Source: Vibrio atypicus (GTDB lineage Bacteria; Pseudomonadota; Gammaproteobacteria; Enterobacterales; Vibrionaceae). Taken from it: DNA of 64,000 bases. The notes beneath the pieces were generated by a model. It searched no databases and was not told where the DNA came from. It was given only the letters and a program-made list of their open reading frames with translations. Positions 33,569-43,176 of this stretch are shown here, one piece after another (positions within the stretch are counted from its first letter, which is position 1; every line of letters starts with the position of its first letter). Position numbers and translations under genes: made by a program. The stretch covers positions 62,001-126,000 of the forward strand of contig NZ_BLID01000009.1 in assembly GCF_009811315.1 (NCBI RefSeq). The letters run 5' to 3'.

Positions 33569-35018
33569 AATGCTTTTCCTCAACATCTTGTTTGGTAGAA
33601 GCTGAAATCACAGTGTGAGTGGGAAATAGCTGCGCTTTGATCTCTTTAATGTGGATAAGCTGAGTTCGATGGGCAAAGCATAATATAGCGAGCGGTTGAA
33701 GCACGAGCATAAGGAAGGTGACATTGTCGGAATGTTGCACTGTTCCGCTTAAGATTAGAAGAGACGTTAACAAAATGAGTCCGGTAAATGCGGCCATATT
33801 GTAAGGTAAACGCAGTAGTGATTGACTTGTTATTAGGGCAAGGAAAAACCGACAAATTTGGCCAAGTAGCAAAGCAGACAAGATGGCCATAATGCCTAGG
33901 TGGATGTTCAATGCGCCAATGATGAAAGCAAAAGCAATAGAAGCAAGATTGATCAACAACAGTTTAGAGGTTTGTTTTGCATACAGAATGCCCATGTTGA
34001 CCATCTCTGCCAACTCCTTAAACATCATTATCAGCACGGTCATCGTTACCATTTGTACGGCTGCATGATAGATACTTGGAAGTGCGAAGGTAATAAACAG
34101 TTGGCTTGCCCATGCAGTGCCAACCGCGATCATGCAGAGTAGTAATGTACCTTGCTGAATAGTATGAACAACTTTGCAGTTGCCTTGTGTTTCTTGCACT
34201 TGAAACCGTTTCGGCATCCACCACATATGAAATGGCTGAATTAAGATACCGACCCCAAGTGCAAATTTTGCTGCGATCGCATAAATACCAAGAGTTTCTA
34301 AGCTTGTGTAGCCCGCAATAATCCAACGCTCCGCTCCACTTAAACAAAAGGCAACCATAGCTGAAAGCATCAAGGGTGAAGAGTAGAGAAGGTACACTTT
34401 GAATTGACTAAATTTCGGTAGTTGAATACGAAAACCTAGGTAAAAATGAAGAAAGATGAACTGACCCAATGTACATAAAACGTTGGCGGCGAATATGAGC
34501 GTAACATCAGGTCGATAGATAAGAGCTAACAAAACGAGGATGACTTGAATCGTGACCGAACATACACATATTTTGAAGAACAATACCGCTTGGTTATGTA
34601 ATCGAAGCCAAGCAAGACCAATGGCTAGCGGTGCTTCATAACACAATACCATTGCAATTAATAAAGATTGAGTTCGCGATATTGCATCAATTGGCGTGTC
34701 GAGTAGGTTGTATACGACAACGGCTAAAATACCCAAGGTTGCGGAAATAACCAATGAAGCGGAATAGAGTTGGGCGGCTTTCAATCTTCTCTGACTTTTA
34801 GACTCGATCGTTCCGATAAATCGATATAAGTTTTCATGCATCGCTAACCCCACGACCATAGCGAAGAAAACCGTTGTTACACCAATGAACTCAAGCTGAC
34901 CTAGTTGAGTTGGAGTCAAATAATGGGCCATTAACGGCAAGGTAAACAGCGATACGCCTTTCATTAGAAACAGACTGACAGCATACAAACTCATGTTTTT
35001 TATTGGCGTGTTATTCAT
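33561..35018 (-). CDS. sypK: SypK, polysaccharide flippase (Wzx/MATE-like)
   Basis: A 485-residue protein with about 12-14 membrane segments in the MVF/polysaccharide-transporter pattern (LFLMKGVSLFTLPLMAHYLTPTQLGQLEFI at the N-terminus is the Polysacc_synt signature). It should flip lipid-linked repeat units to the periplasm for SypL. It lies between sypJ and sypL as in V. fischeri. Confidence 0.9.
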   Translation of the reverse strand: MNNTPIKNMSLYAVSLFLMKGVSLFTLPLMAHYLTPTQLGQLEFIGVTTVFFAMVVGLAMHENLYRFIGTIESKSQRRLKAAQLYSASLVISATLGILAVVVYNLLDTPIDAISRTQSLLIAMVLCYEAPLAIGLAWLRLHNQAVLFFKICVCSVTIQVILVLLALIYRPDVTLIFAANVLCTLGQFIFLHFYLGFRIQLPKFSQFKVYLLYSSPLMLSAMVAFCLSGAERWIIAGYTSLETLGIYAIAAKFALGVGILIQPFHMWWMPKRFQVQETQGNCKVVHTIQQGTLLLCMIAVGTAWASQLFITFALPSIYHAAVQMVTMTVLIMMFKELAEMVNMGILYAKQTSKLLLINLASIAFAFIIGALNIHLGIMAILSALLLGQICRFFLALITSQSLLRLPYNMAAFTGLILLTSLLILSGTVQHSDNVTFLMLVLQPLAILCFAHRTQLIHIKEIKAQLFPTHTVISASTKQDVEEKHYG

Positions 35019-35036
35019 GACGTTGTCCCCATCCAG

Positions 35037-36197
35037 TTAAGCGGTAACGAGTTGGCTATTCATGTACTGGGCAAATTTGGCGTACTGTTTTTCTGCCTGA
35101 TATGTCTGTGCGATGATCAGAGCGTTTTGACAGCATTGCTGCATGACTTCACGTTGGTTAAAGGTGTATAGCAGCGCATTGCAAAGTGAGTTTGGGTCAT
35201 TGGGTTGGTACTTCACGCAGTTAACATTATGGGTTAACTTTTGATCCCAATATGATCCATCTTCGGGAATCAAAACGCACATACCAGATGCCAACGCTTC
35301 TAAGATCGATAAACCGAAGGGCTCACTGTGGCTGGTGGAAATAAAAATATTGGATTGGCTCCGTATTTCATCCAAATTGTCAGGATCTTGATGCCAGGTA
35401 GTATATTTTAAAATAACCGGCGCTTTAGAAACTGGAAGTTCGGTGTTTTTAGGACGGATAAAGCAAACATTCAAAGCCAGCGGCCTAATCATTTGCGCGT
35501 GTCTCATTGCATCAATTAACGTATCTAACCCTTTCCATTTCAAAAGCGATGCTGCCCAAAAACCAACTGGAAAGTCTGTTTGGCAACGGGTTGGCCAGCG
35601 GCTGGCTGCAATACCATTGATGGTTTCATAGTAGTGGTCACAACTAAGGTAGTTGCTTGCGATCGCTGAAATGTCTTCAATGTCAGTCTTGCTTTTAAAA
35701 TAATGTTCAATCGCTATTCTCATGCTTTTTTTTGCAGAAGGCAGGTAGAACACAGCGCTGGCGAGTGTTAAACAGCGACCAATAGAACGAGAGCAACCGA
35801 CATTTCCGTGTACCCATTGAATAACCTCAATATTGAGCCACTGATGAACAATATAGAGGGGCATATCAATACCAGGGCCGGATGCACCAATCAGTTTTGT
35901 CACTTTAGAAAAGCGAGCGATGAAGAAGAGAAGTAGCAAAGAAGCGATGTATTGTTCTATCCAATAAAGAATTCCGTAGTGGTGGCGTGTCAGCCATTTA
36001 GCCAAAGGTAAATGGTATACGCTGGTGTCATCTTGTTGGCAAAATTCGGTATTTTCCCAATATTGTTTATCTGCGGTGATGACAACAAACTTTTGGTCGG
36101 TAGTAGGGCAGAGAGCCAACGCATCGCTTGTTGCGACTTTAGAGCCACCTTTAAAAGTGATTGGATCATAGATGAGCGTGATTGGTCGATTATCCAT
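35037..36197 (-). CDS. sypJ: SypJ, glycosyltransferase (GT4)
   Basis: A 386-residue glycosyltransferase. The N-terminal YDPITFKGGSKVAT and C-terminal TSHSEPFGLSILEALASGMCVLIPE (E-x7-E) identify a GT-B fold. GGGAGG precedes the ATG at 36197, which overlaps the sypI stop by eight bases; a longer frame from 36230 has no ribosome site. It acts in syp polysaccharide assembly. Confidence 0.9.
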   Translation of the reverse strand: MDNRPITLIYDPITFKGGSKVATSDALALCPTTDQKFVVITADKQYWENTEFCQQDDTSVYHLPLAKWLTRHHYGILYWIEQYIASLLLLFFIARFSKVTKLIGASGPGIDMPLYIVHQWLNIEVIQWVHGNVGCSRSIGRCLTLASAVFYLPSAKKSMRIAIEHYFKSKTDIEDISAIASNYLSCDHYYETINGIAASRWPTRCQTDFPVGFWAASLLKWKGLDTLIDAMRHAQMIRPLALNVCFIRPKNTELPVSKAPVILKYTTWHQDPDNLDEIRSQSNIFISTSHSEPFGLSILEALASGMCVLIPEDGSYWDQKLTHNVNCVKYQPNDPNSLCNALLYTFNQREVMQQCCQNALIIAQTYQAEKQYAKFAQYMNSQLVTA

Positions 36198-37395
36198 GTT
36201 GACCTCCCATTGTGATGCGATTGCTAACAAAGGTTTTCAGAGGCAAGAATGTTCGGAAAAAACCGAGCTGTGTTTTAGGTTCGTGAGACAAAAGTTGCAC
36301 ATACACTTTTTCAATCTTTCGGCAGGTTATTTCTAGGTCATGATGCGTATGAATATATTGATAGGCTCTAGTGGCAAGTTCTCGGCATAGGTTGGGGTTA
36401 TTCACGACGATGCGCATCGCTTTGGTCATGCCGCCAATCCCACGATTCGGGTATAAAATGCCGGTGTCTTTGTGGTGAATGAATTCTGGAATACCACCTT
36501 CATAAGGAGCGATGATAGGGATTTGCGCAATAGCAGCCTCAGCAAGCACTAATCCAAACGCTTCGCTTCGTGCACCACTAATGAAAGCATCACACCCTTT
36601 TAGCCAACCGACGACATTATGTTGTTCTCCGATGAAATGAATTCGGTCTCCTAAATGAAGTGCATCGGCTTGAGATTCAAGCTTGTCTCTTAATGGTCCA
36701 TCTCCGATAACAACCAAGCAGGCGTTAGGGTGTTCTAGTGTTACGTGGCGCAGTGCCGTCATGATTCGATCGATGCCTTTTCGATGAATCATTGAACCGA
36801 CTGTTGCAAAGATAAAATCATGCTCAGAAATAGAGAGTGTCTGGCGTACATCCACTTTTTCTTGCGCTTCAAGAAGGTTTACATCGATACCATTGTGGAC
36901 AACAGATAGGTTTTCTACTGGGTAACCATCTCTGAGTAATGGCATTGCAACGTGACGACTGACTGAAATAACGTGTGGGCTTGCATGAACACCTAATGTG
37001 AGACGATCTCTGACGGTGTAGCCACAATGCAGCTGAGTTACCAACGGAATATGCTTGATACGTGCCGCAGCAACCATCCACTGACAAGGCGCGGCGCTAT
37101 TGACGTGTATCAGATCGATATTTTCACGTTCAATCAATTTGCACCCATACTCGATGAGATTTAACCAACTCGCGACATCGAATCGAGGAGCTTTCCAACC
37201 TGCGATGAGCGGAAAGTGATTCAATTCTGATGGAACATTCATTAGGCCAAGTTGTTTCGTTAGCTCTCTGTTATTGGTCCAAACAAAAGGGCGATAGGCG
37301 CGAGAGTCTAAATACTTGATTAAATCCAATAGACAACGTTCACTGCCGCGAATCCAATCATCACCATAGTGTACAAACAGAATATTCTTAGCCAT
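36190..37395 (-). CDS. sypI: SypI, glycosyltransferase (GT4)
   Basis: A 401-residue GT-B glycosyltransferase. Seen are FVHYGDDWIRGSERCLLDLI at the N-terminus, SVVHNGIDVNLLEAQEKV in the linker, and SGARSEAFGLVLAEAAIAQIPIIAPYEGGIPE in the sugar-nucleotide domain. I start it at the ATG at 37395 preceded by AAGGGGA. It is the first gene after a strong sigma-54 promoter. Confidence 0.91.
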   Translation of the reverse strand: MAKNILFVHYGDDWIRGSERCLLDLIKYLDSRAYRPFVWTNNRELTKQLGLMNVPSELNHFPLIAGWKAPRFDVASWLNLIEYGCKLIERENIDLIHVNSAAPCQWMVAAARIKHIPLVTQLHCGYTVRDRLTLGVHASPHVISVSRHVAMPLLRDGYPVENLSVVHNGIDVNLLEAQEKVDVRQTLSISEHDFIFATVGSMIHRKGIDRIMTALRHVTLEHPNACLVVIGDGPLRDKLESQADALHLGDRIHFIGEQHNVVGWLKGCDAFISGARSEAFGLVLAEAAIAQIPIIAPYEGGIPEFIHHKDTGILYPNRGIGGMTKAMRIVVNNPNLCRELATRAYQYIHTHHDLEITCRKIEKVYVQLLSHEPKTQLGFFRTFLPLKTFVSNRITMGGQHG

Positions 37396-37448
37396 AACGT
37401 TCCCCTTAATTATCAAAGTGAGCATGAATTCCCACGTAAAGAGATAAG

Positions 37449-37464
37449 AGCAAAAGGGATGCCA
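37449..37464 (-). promoter_or_regulatory. sigma-54 promoter of sypI
   Basis: Minus-strand TGGCATCCCTTTTGCT, an excellent -24/-12 match with correct spacing, 54 bases upstream of the sypI start. A TCAAATTGATAG element at 37525-37536, in the sypH end, lies about 65 bp further upstream. Confidence 0.88.
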
Positions 37465-37517
37465 ATTAGATTACATTGTAACTAGTTGAAATATAAGTGA
37501 TTTATTTTTGTTGGGAG

Positions 37518-38570
37518 CTATTTGTCAAATTGATAGTCAGATTGAACAGAATTGGAATGATAAATTTTGAGTAGTTGGGGGATCAGTGCTTGTTGTGAAA
37601 AGTCATCTTGAATGGTTTGCTGAGCGTTACGTTTTATTTCGATAAGTTGACGGTGAGGAAGAGTTTGGATTGTTGAGAAATCTCGACACAATTGCTCAAA
37701 ACTATCATAGATAAACCCATTCTTTTGATGGCTAATGAGTTTAGATAGATTGCCAATATCGAGTGAAATAACGATGATTCCTCTTGCCATCGCTTCGAGT
37801 GCCGTCATCGGTAATCCTTCGAAGCGAGAACAAATAATTAAAAAGCCGACACTTTCCCATACTTGGTTCATATTGGTTTGGTGACCATGAAATGTGACAT
37901 TGTCACTCGCCGCTTGCTTTAAGGTACGCTCCTCATTGCCTGTTCCATAAATGTCGAAGTTTTTCGTCGGGTGCTTTTGGGCTAATTGAAGGAATCGATC
38001 AGCGGCTTTTTCTTTGCTGAGTCGACCAACAAATGCAATTTGGTTTCCCGATGATTCTGATACTTGAGTCGTGTCGATAAAGTTATTTAGATATTGAGTC
38101 GAGAAGGGGATTCTCGCTTGTATCTGGTTGCTGACCGTAAGCGATGCTGAAGAGATAAAAGCGCTGTAACGGTCAAGACCATCATATATTCTCAGCACTC
38201 CCTCTGCTGTTTCGCCAGCGTGATAGGTTGATATTTGACGACAGCCAGTCAACATTCTAGCCATCTTTGCTAACAAACTGGCTTTGTAGCCATGAGCGTG
38301 TATTGCGAGTGGACGGTATTTTTGGATCTTGTAAATTAGGGTAGGGAGAGAGGCAAACGATCGTTGGCTGAGGAAGCCGTAGTCAATATTATGTTTTTCG
38401 AGCAACTCGCAAAGAGGAGGAGATGCTCGATAATCTCTGACTAGCCAAACAAATACCGGAATTTGATGACTTTTGAGGCCTTTGGCAAGTTCGAGTACGT
38501 AGCTTTCGATCCCACCAAAGGTCAAACTATCGATAATGAGCCAGATTTCACTGCGTGAATTGTTGCTCAT
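37518..38570 (-). CDS. sypH: SypH, glycosyltransferase (GT4)
   Basis: A 350-residue glycosyltransferase with SLTFGGIESYVLELAKGL at the N-terminus, IAFVGRLSKEKAADRFLQLA in the second domain and CSRFEGLPMTALEAMARGI as the nucleotide-sugar motif. It overlaps sypG by 23 bases, so it belongs to the sypA-led transcript. Downstream comes the sypI promoter, which overlaps nothing coding. Confidence 0.9.
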   Translation of the reverse strand: MSNNSRSEIWLIIDSLTFGGIESYVLELAKGLKSHQIPVFVWLVRDYRASPPLCELLEKHNIDYGFLSQRSFASLPTLIYKIQKYRPLAIHAHGYKASLLAKMARMLTGCRQISTYHAGETAEGVLRIYDGLDRYSAFISSASLTVSNQIQARIPFSTQYLNNFIDTTQVSESSGNQIAFVGRLSKEKAADRFLQLAQKHPTKNFDIYGTGNEERTLKQAASDNVTFHGHQTNMNQVWESVGFLIICSRFEGLPMTALEAMARGIIVISLDIGNLSKLISHQKNGFIYDSFEQLCRDFSTIQTLPHRQLIEIKRNAQQTIQDDFSQQALIPQLLKIYHSNSVQSDYQFDK

Positions 38571-40014
38571 CTTCTGCTTCCCACGCTTGTTTCTTGCGAT
38601 AAACCGTAGACGGGCTTAGCTCAAGCAATACGGCAGCGTTAAGTACATTGCCATCACAGTAGTCTATGGCTTGTTGAATGGTCTCTCTTTCGATTTGCCA
38701 CATTGGGCGTATTTGATCTCCATTTTTTAGAGGTGGTGAATCATGATTATTCGTTTCGAGTACTTCAGTCATCTCTGAAATTGGAGCCGCTGAAGGTTCA
38801 AAAGCAGTAGGTGCAGCCTGGACAGGTTTAGCTGGTTGATTACGACCTTTGGTCATTTGAGCAGGCAAATGTGCTGCTGAAAGCTTAGTTTCGTCATTCA
38901 ATACAACAATATTACGAATAATATTTTGCAGTTGACGAACATTACCAGGCCATGCATAGCGTTTTAAAATGGCTTCGGCCTCACGGTGGATACTCGAAAA
39001 GGCTTTATTGTCTTCTTTGGCATAGAGTCTGAGGAAGTGTGTCGCAAGCGTTACAATATCGTTGCCACGTTCGCGTAACGGCGGCATCTCGATGGGTACG
39101 ACATGAACACGGTAGTAAAGATCTTCGCGAAATCGGCCTTCTTCGACTTCAAGGAGCGGTTCACGGTTCGTCGCACATATTATGCGGACATCGACTTTTA
39201 GTTCTTTACTACCGCCAAGCGGGGTAAAGGTACCGGTTTGCAAGAATCGCAAAAGCTTTTTCTGCATTTCCAATTCCATTTCGCACAGTTCATCAAGAAA
39301 AAGTGTTCCACCATTTGCTTGAGAAGCGGCTCCTTTTCGATCTCCCGTTGCGCCAGTAAACGCTCCTTTAACATGGCCAAAAATCTCGCTTTCCATTAAA
39401 TCTTTTGGAATCGCGCCACAGTTAATCGCAACGAATGGCTTATCTTTACGTTTACTCTCTTGGTGAATAGCTTCGGCACAGACTTCTTTACCTGTTCCAC
39501 TTTCACCAATAATAAATACGCTGGCAGACGTTGGAGCAACTGAGTCAATGATCTTATAGACCCCTTGCATAGGAAGGCTAGAACCAATGAAACCATGGAA
39601 CCGGTTTCGATCGAATTTGCTTTCTATATTTTCGACTAGATTTTCAAGCTTTGCTTGTTGCAAATGTAAAGCGATAGAAGTTTTAAGGCGATCTGCATTG
39701 ATGGGCTTTTCAAGAAAATCTTTTGCCCCTTTTTGAACTAGGCTAACGGCGACGTCGACTGAGCCATGAGCTGTAGCGACGATAACGGATGTTGGTATTT
39801 GCTGCTCATTGATCCAGTCGAGAATGTCTTCGCCATCCATGTCCGGTAATTTGAGATCCAATATGACAAGTTGAGGGGTATTTCTTTCTATAAAAGCGAT
39901 GGCCTCTCTTCCTGTTTCGACGTGAAATAGGTCATAAGGTTCATCTTTGACATACTGTTTGTACAATATAGCCAGTGAGGTTGAATCTTCTATCAGCAAT
40001 ACTTTTGGTTTCAT
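38548..40014 (-). CDS. sypG: SypG, sigma-54-dependent response regulator
   Basis: A 488-residue NtrC-type activator. The receiver has aspartate 53 (ILDLKLPDMDG). The AAA+ domain has Walker A GESGTGKE (170-177), the sigma-54 contact loop GAFTGA (217-222) and GGTLFLDE, and a Fis-type helix-turn-helix closes the protein (YCDGNVLNAAVLLELSPSTVYRKKQAW). In V. fischeri, SypG phosphorylated at D53 turns on the syp promoters; four sigma-54 promoters in this locus fit that role here. It lies directly after the kinase gene sypF. Confidence 0.95.
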   Translation of the reverse strand: MKPKVLLIEDSTSLAILYKQYVKDEPYDLFHVETGREAIAFIERNTPQLVILDLKLPDMDGEDILDWINEQQIPTSVIVATAHGSVDVAVSLVQKGAKDFLEKPINADRLKTSIALHLQQAKLENLVENIESKFDRNRFHGFIGSSLPMQGVYKIIDSVAPTSASVFIIGESGTGKEVCAEAIHQESKRKDKPFVAINCGAIPKDLMESEIFGHVKGAFTGATGDRKGAASQANGGTLFLDELCEMELEMQKKLLRFLQTGTFTPLGGSKELKVDVRIICATNREPLLEVEEGRFREDLYYRVHVVPIEMPPLRERGNDIVTLATHFLRLYAKEDNKAFSSIHREAEAILKRYAWPGNVRQLQNIIRNIVVLNDETKLSAAHLPAQMTKGRNQPAKPVQAAPTAFEPSAAPISEMTEVLETNNHDSPPLKNGDQIRPMWQIERETIQQAIDYCDGNVLNAAVLLELSPSTVYRKKQAWEAEDEQQFTQ

Positions 40015-40033
40015 TGGTGATTCCTTTTACCAC

Positions 40034-42355
40034 TTACCCTGCAGATTCAGTGAATCCTTTTAATTTCCGCTGTTCTAATGCGTTTAAGGAGTTATCTGCT
40101 AAGATCTGTAATTCTTCTTTTAATTTGAAAGCACTCTCTTGTTGTCCTTCAATACAGAGATGTTCAATCTTTCTAGCCAAATTCGAAAGAGTGCGATTTC
40201 CTAAAGCGAGCGAAGAGCTTCCAAGGGTGTGCGCTTCGAACTCTAGGGTTTCTTTGTCTGATGCATCCATAGCGATGTAGATTTTGTCTAAACGCTGGTT
40301 TGACTCTTCAACATAATGGTCGATAAGCAGCGGGATCACTTCAGCACTGGTATCTTCAATCATTTGCTGGAGAATTTTCTCATCTACTAGTTCCAAATCT
40401 TTGTCTTCCTTTCTACGACCCCAAAGTTTAGTTTCAACTTCAATATTTTGGGTGAGCTTTGTTTCCTCTGGTTGCATATCTACTATAGACTCATCCAAAG
40501 AAGTTTGCATAGCTTCTGGTGATGGTTTGCTTACGAATAAGTTAATTTTTTCAATAAGTTGTGATAATCGCAGCGGTTTTGAAAGATAGTCATTCATTCC
40601 AGCGGCAAGAAACTTCTCTTTGTCTCCCGCTAAAGAATGTGCCGTTAAAGCAACAATAGGGGTGCTTGCTGTGTTCGAATCTTCTAGCGCTCTAATCGCA
40701 TGACATGCCTGCATTCCGTCCATTTGTGGCATTGAAATATCCATGAATATTAAGTCATAGCGATATTCTTCGACTCTCTTTAATGCTTCCAAACCGTTCT
40801 CTGCAATATCAATATCAATCCCGAGTCGTTTGAACATCTCTTTGATCACTAGTTGATTTGCGCGGTTGTCTTCAGCGACAAGAATAGAAAGGTCGTTTCG
40901 AACAAGATCGGGTGTCGTTGATGTTTCTTCTGTTTCACTTTCCTGAGAAGCAACTTCGAGTTTTATGTTGAAAGAGAAAGTGCTGCCTAATTGGGGTTGG
41001 CTCTGTACCGTCACATCGCCATCCATTAGGGTGCAAAGTCGCTTACAAATAGCCAGCCCTAATCCAGACCCTTCTTTACTGCGCGAGTAGGTTTGGTCAA
41101 CCATGGTGAATTCATCGAATAAATAGTCGAGCGCATTTTTGCTAATTCCGATACCAGTATCGGTCACAATGCAATTTAGCGAGACTCTGTTTTGCTCAAT
41201 CGTTTGGCCGGCAACCTTGATTTGAATACTCCCTTCTTGAGTAAATTTAATCGCGTTGCCTATTAAGTTAAGTAAGATTTGTTTTACGCGATTTTCGTCG
41301 CCGACTAGGTACTTAGGGACGTCTTGCTCAATATAGCAGTGGAGTACAAGCCCTTGTGCGTTTGCTGATGGCTGAAAAGTATCAACAACGCTTTCAATAC
41401 AGCGATGAACGTTAAAGGCCTTGTTTTCTAGGATGAGAGTATTGGACTCCATGCGCGTGAAATCGAGAATGTCATTGATTACGGAGAGTAGGAAATGGCC
41501 TGATTCGGTTGCCGTCGAAACGAGCTTTTTTTGCTCCTTGTTGAGGTTAGTTTCTTCTAAGATATTGAGTATGCCAAGTACGCCATTCATTGGTGTACGT
41601 ATTTCATGGGACATGGAGGCTAGGAAGCGACTTTTTGAATCGCAAGCGAGCTCAGCGTCCGCTCTAGCCGAGCTTAAATCACTATAGTCTTTTTCGAGTT
41701 TAGCCGACATGGAGTCAAAGGCTCTTGCGACATCACCAAGTTCATCGGAACTGTTGTGGTTCAATTGGTAACCTGGGCCACTTTGACCCAGTTTATTAGC
41801 AGCAGTAGTGAGCCTAGTGAGACCTCTCGTTAAGTAAGTTCCTAATATGAAGGAAAAGATGGCGACAAGAACAACCTCAATGGAAGCGATAGCGATAATT
41901 GCTTTTTGTGCATTAGCGAGCATAGAGCTGATCATTGTGGTTTCGAAACCTATATCAACAATGGCAAAGTTAGTTGTCCCGACGGTTATCGGTACTCGAA
42001 CGTCAAATACGCCATCAGAGACACCATCGAGTGTCTTATCTTCATGCATTTGTCGATCTAAAAGGTCTTTGTCGCCAGCGCAAGCCATCTCTTTCCCATC
42101 ACGTAGAACTCGAACATATGCCACATCATCAAGCCCTGCAAATTCATCAACCAGATCATTAAGCGTTGCTAGATCAGTCGAAAGAACTGAGTCTTTTGCT
42201 GCGTGACTGAATAAGGTCGCTGCTGCATTTGCTCGCTTGATCAATTGTTGTTCATTCGAGTCAGATAAAAAACTCATCGCGCTGAAGGTCAGTATCATCA
42301 GAATAGTTATTTCGATTAAGGCGATACCGAGTACGGTTTTGGTTCGTAAGGACAT
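40034..42355 (-). CDS. sypF: SypF, hybrid sensor kinase with HPt domain
   Basis: A 773-residue membrane kinase. Membrane helices at about 8-29 and 152-172 bracket a roughly 120-residue periplasmic sensor. A HAMP domain follows (173-225), then the dimerisation domain with histidine 250 (SMSHEIRTPMNG), the ATPase domain (NLIGNAIKF, DTGIGIS, GSGLGLAICKRL), a receiver with aspartate 539 (LIFMDISMPQMDG) and a C-terminal HPt with histidine 709 (EAHTLGSSSLALG). It should relay phosphate to SypG. Uniquely placed upstream is a PhnD-like binding protein that could be its ligand receptor. Confidence 0.94.
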   Translation of the reverse strand: MSLRTKTVLGIALIEITILMILTFSAMSFLSDSNEQQLIKRANAAATLFSHAAKDSVLSTDLATLNDLVDEFAGLDDVAYVRVLRDGKEMACAGDKDLLDRQMHEDKTLDGVSDGVFDVRVPITVGTTNFAIVDIGFETTMISSMLANAQKAIIAIASIEVVLVAIFSFILGTYLTRGLTRLTTAANKLGQSGPGYQLNHNSSDELGDVARAFDSMSAKLEKDYSDLSSARADAELACDSKSRFLASMSHEIRTPMNGVLGILNILEETNLNKEQKKLVSTATESGHFLLSVINDILDFTRMESNTLILENKAFNVHRCIESVVDTFQPSANAQGLVLHCYIEQDVPKYLVGDENRVKQILLNLIGNAIKFTQEGSIQIKVAGQTIEQNRVSLNCIVTDTGIGISKNALDYLFDEFTMVDQTYSRSKEGSGLGLAICKRLCTLMDGDVTVQSQPQLGSTFSFNIKLEVASQESETEETSTTPDLVRNDLSILVAEDNRANQLVIKEMFKRLGIDIDIAENGLEALKRVEEYRYDLIFMDISMPQMDGMQACHAIRALEDSNTASTPIVALTAHSLAGDKEKFLAAGMNDYLSKPLRLSQLIEKINLFVSKPSPEAMQTSLDESIVDMQPEETKLTQNIEVETKLWGRRKEDKDLELVDEKILQQMIEDTSAEVIPLLIDHYVEESNQRLDKIYIAMDASDKETLEFEAHTLGSSSLALGNRTLSNLARKIEHLCIEGQQESAFKLKEELQILADNSLNALEQRKLKGFTESAG

Positions 42356-42366
42356 AGCCGATACCT

Positions 42367-43167
42367 CTATTCGAGTAGATTGATATTAAGCTCGCGCACG
42401 TCATCCCAGTCACTGTCGTGAGCGAGAGCAAAGCTCTGAATTCGTAGCGGCTTAATAATATTTTGGGTCTCTTTGGTCTCGCCTAACTGAGAGAAAGAAA
42501 GGGAGACTGCCTCTACAATGTTCTTTGGTACTCTTGGGTGCGCAGCAATAGCATGTGGAGTAAATCCGTTGGTTTCCCAAATTGGCGTCAGTAGTTTTTT
42601 TGTTTCATCAGGCAATGAATTAAAGGTTCGATAAATGCCACCACCTGCGGGATAGAAGCCTTTTGCAACTGCTAAATAGACGGAATCATGAGAGGAGACG
42701 TATTCAGGCTCAAACTCAACTGAGGCTTGGGTTAAGTAGTTACGTGTAAGAATTGAAGCGGCAAAGGCAGCAGGTGAGGGGAAGGCGAGGGTTTTGCCTT
42801 CGAGCTGAGATGCTGACGTAATATTGCTCCCTTTCTTAACCACTATAATTCCTTTGAGTCTTTTGTCTTTTGCTTTAGCCATTGCACGATAGCCGGGGTT
42901 CTGGCTATAAACGGTATAGTGATAAGGATTCATATACGCAAAATCATACTCGCCTTCTTTTAAACGTTGCTCAAAAGTCGGGATATCTGCGGCTGTGCTA
43001 AACACTATGGTATGGCCGGTTTGTCGGCTGATTTCATCCAATATGGGAGTCCACTGAGCCGCAAGTCTCTTGGCTGATTGCTGTGGCACAATTCCAAACG
43101 TGTAAACCTCAGCAAAGGAGAGCGGGGTATAGATCATCAGTGCGATGAGTAAATGACGTAATTTCAT
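42367..43167 (-). CDS. PhnD-family periplasmic binding protein in the sypE position
   Basis: A 266-residue periplasmic protein with a signal peptide (LLIALMIYTPLSFA) and the PhnD/phosphate-phosphite-phosphonate binding fold: FGIVPQQSAKRLAAQWTPIL, YDFAYMNPYHYTVYSQ, LEGKTLAFPSPAAFAAS, and ISSHDSVYLAVAKG-like segment. No ABC permease or ATPase gene is nearby. It sits nine bases after sypD and eleven before sypF, exactly where V. fischeri has sypE, with which it shares nothing. Orphan PhnD-type proteins next to sensor kinases often serve as ligand-sensing partners. From memory, some other Vibrio syp-like loci also lack sypE; I could not check this. Confidence 0.9.
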   Translation of the reverse strand: MKLRHLLIALMIYTPLSFAEVYTFGIVPQQSAKRLAAQWTPILDEISRQTGHTIVFSTAADIPTFEQRLKEGEYDFAYMNPYHYTVYSQNPGYRAMAKAKDKRLKGIIVVKKGSNITSASQLEGKTLAFPSPAAFAASILTRNYLTQASVEFEPEYVSSHDSVYLAVAKGFYPAGGGIYRTFNSLPDETKKLLTPIWETNGFTPHAIAAHPRVPKNIVEAVSLSFSQLGETKETQNIIKPLRIQSFALAHDSDWDDVRELNINLLE

Positions 43168-43176
43168 AAGTAACTC

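Noticed and set aside
42367..43167. The sypE-position gene as a frameshifted or decayed sypE
   Set aside because: The frame is intact, carries a signal peptide and a full PhnD-type pattern, and shows neither kinase nor PP2C motifs.
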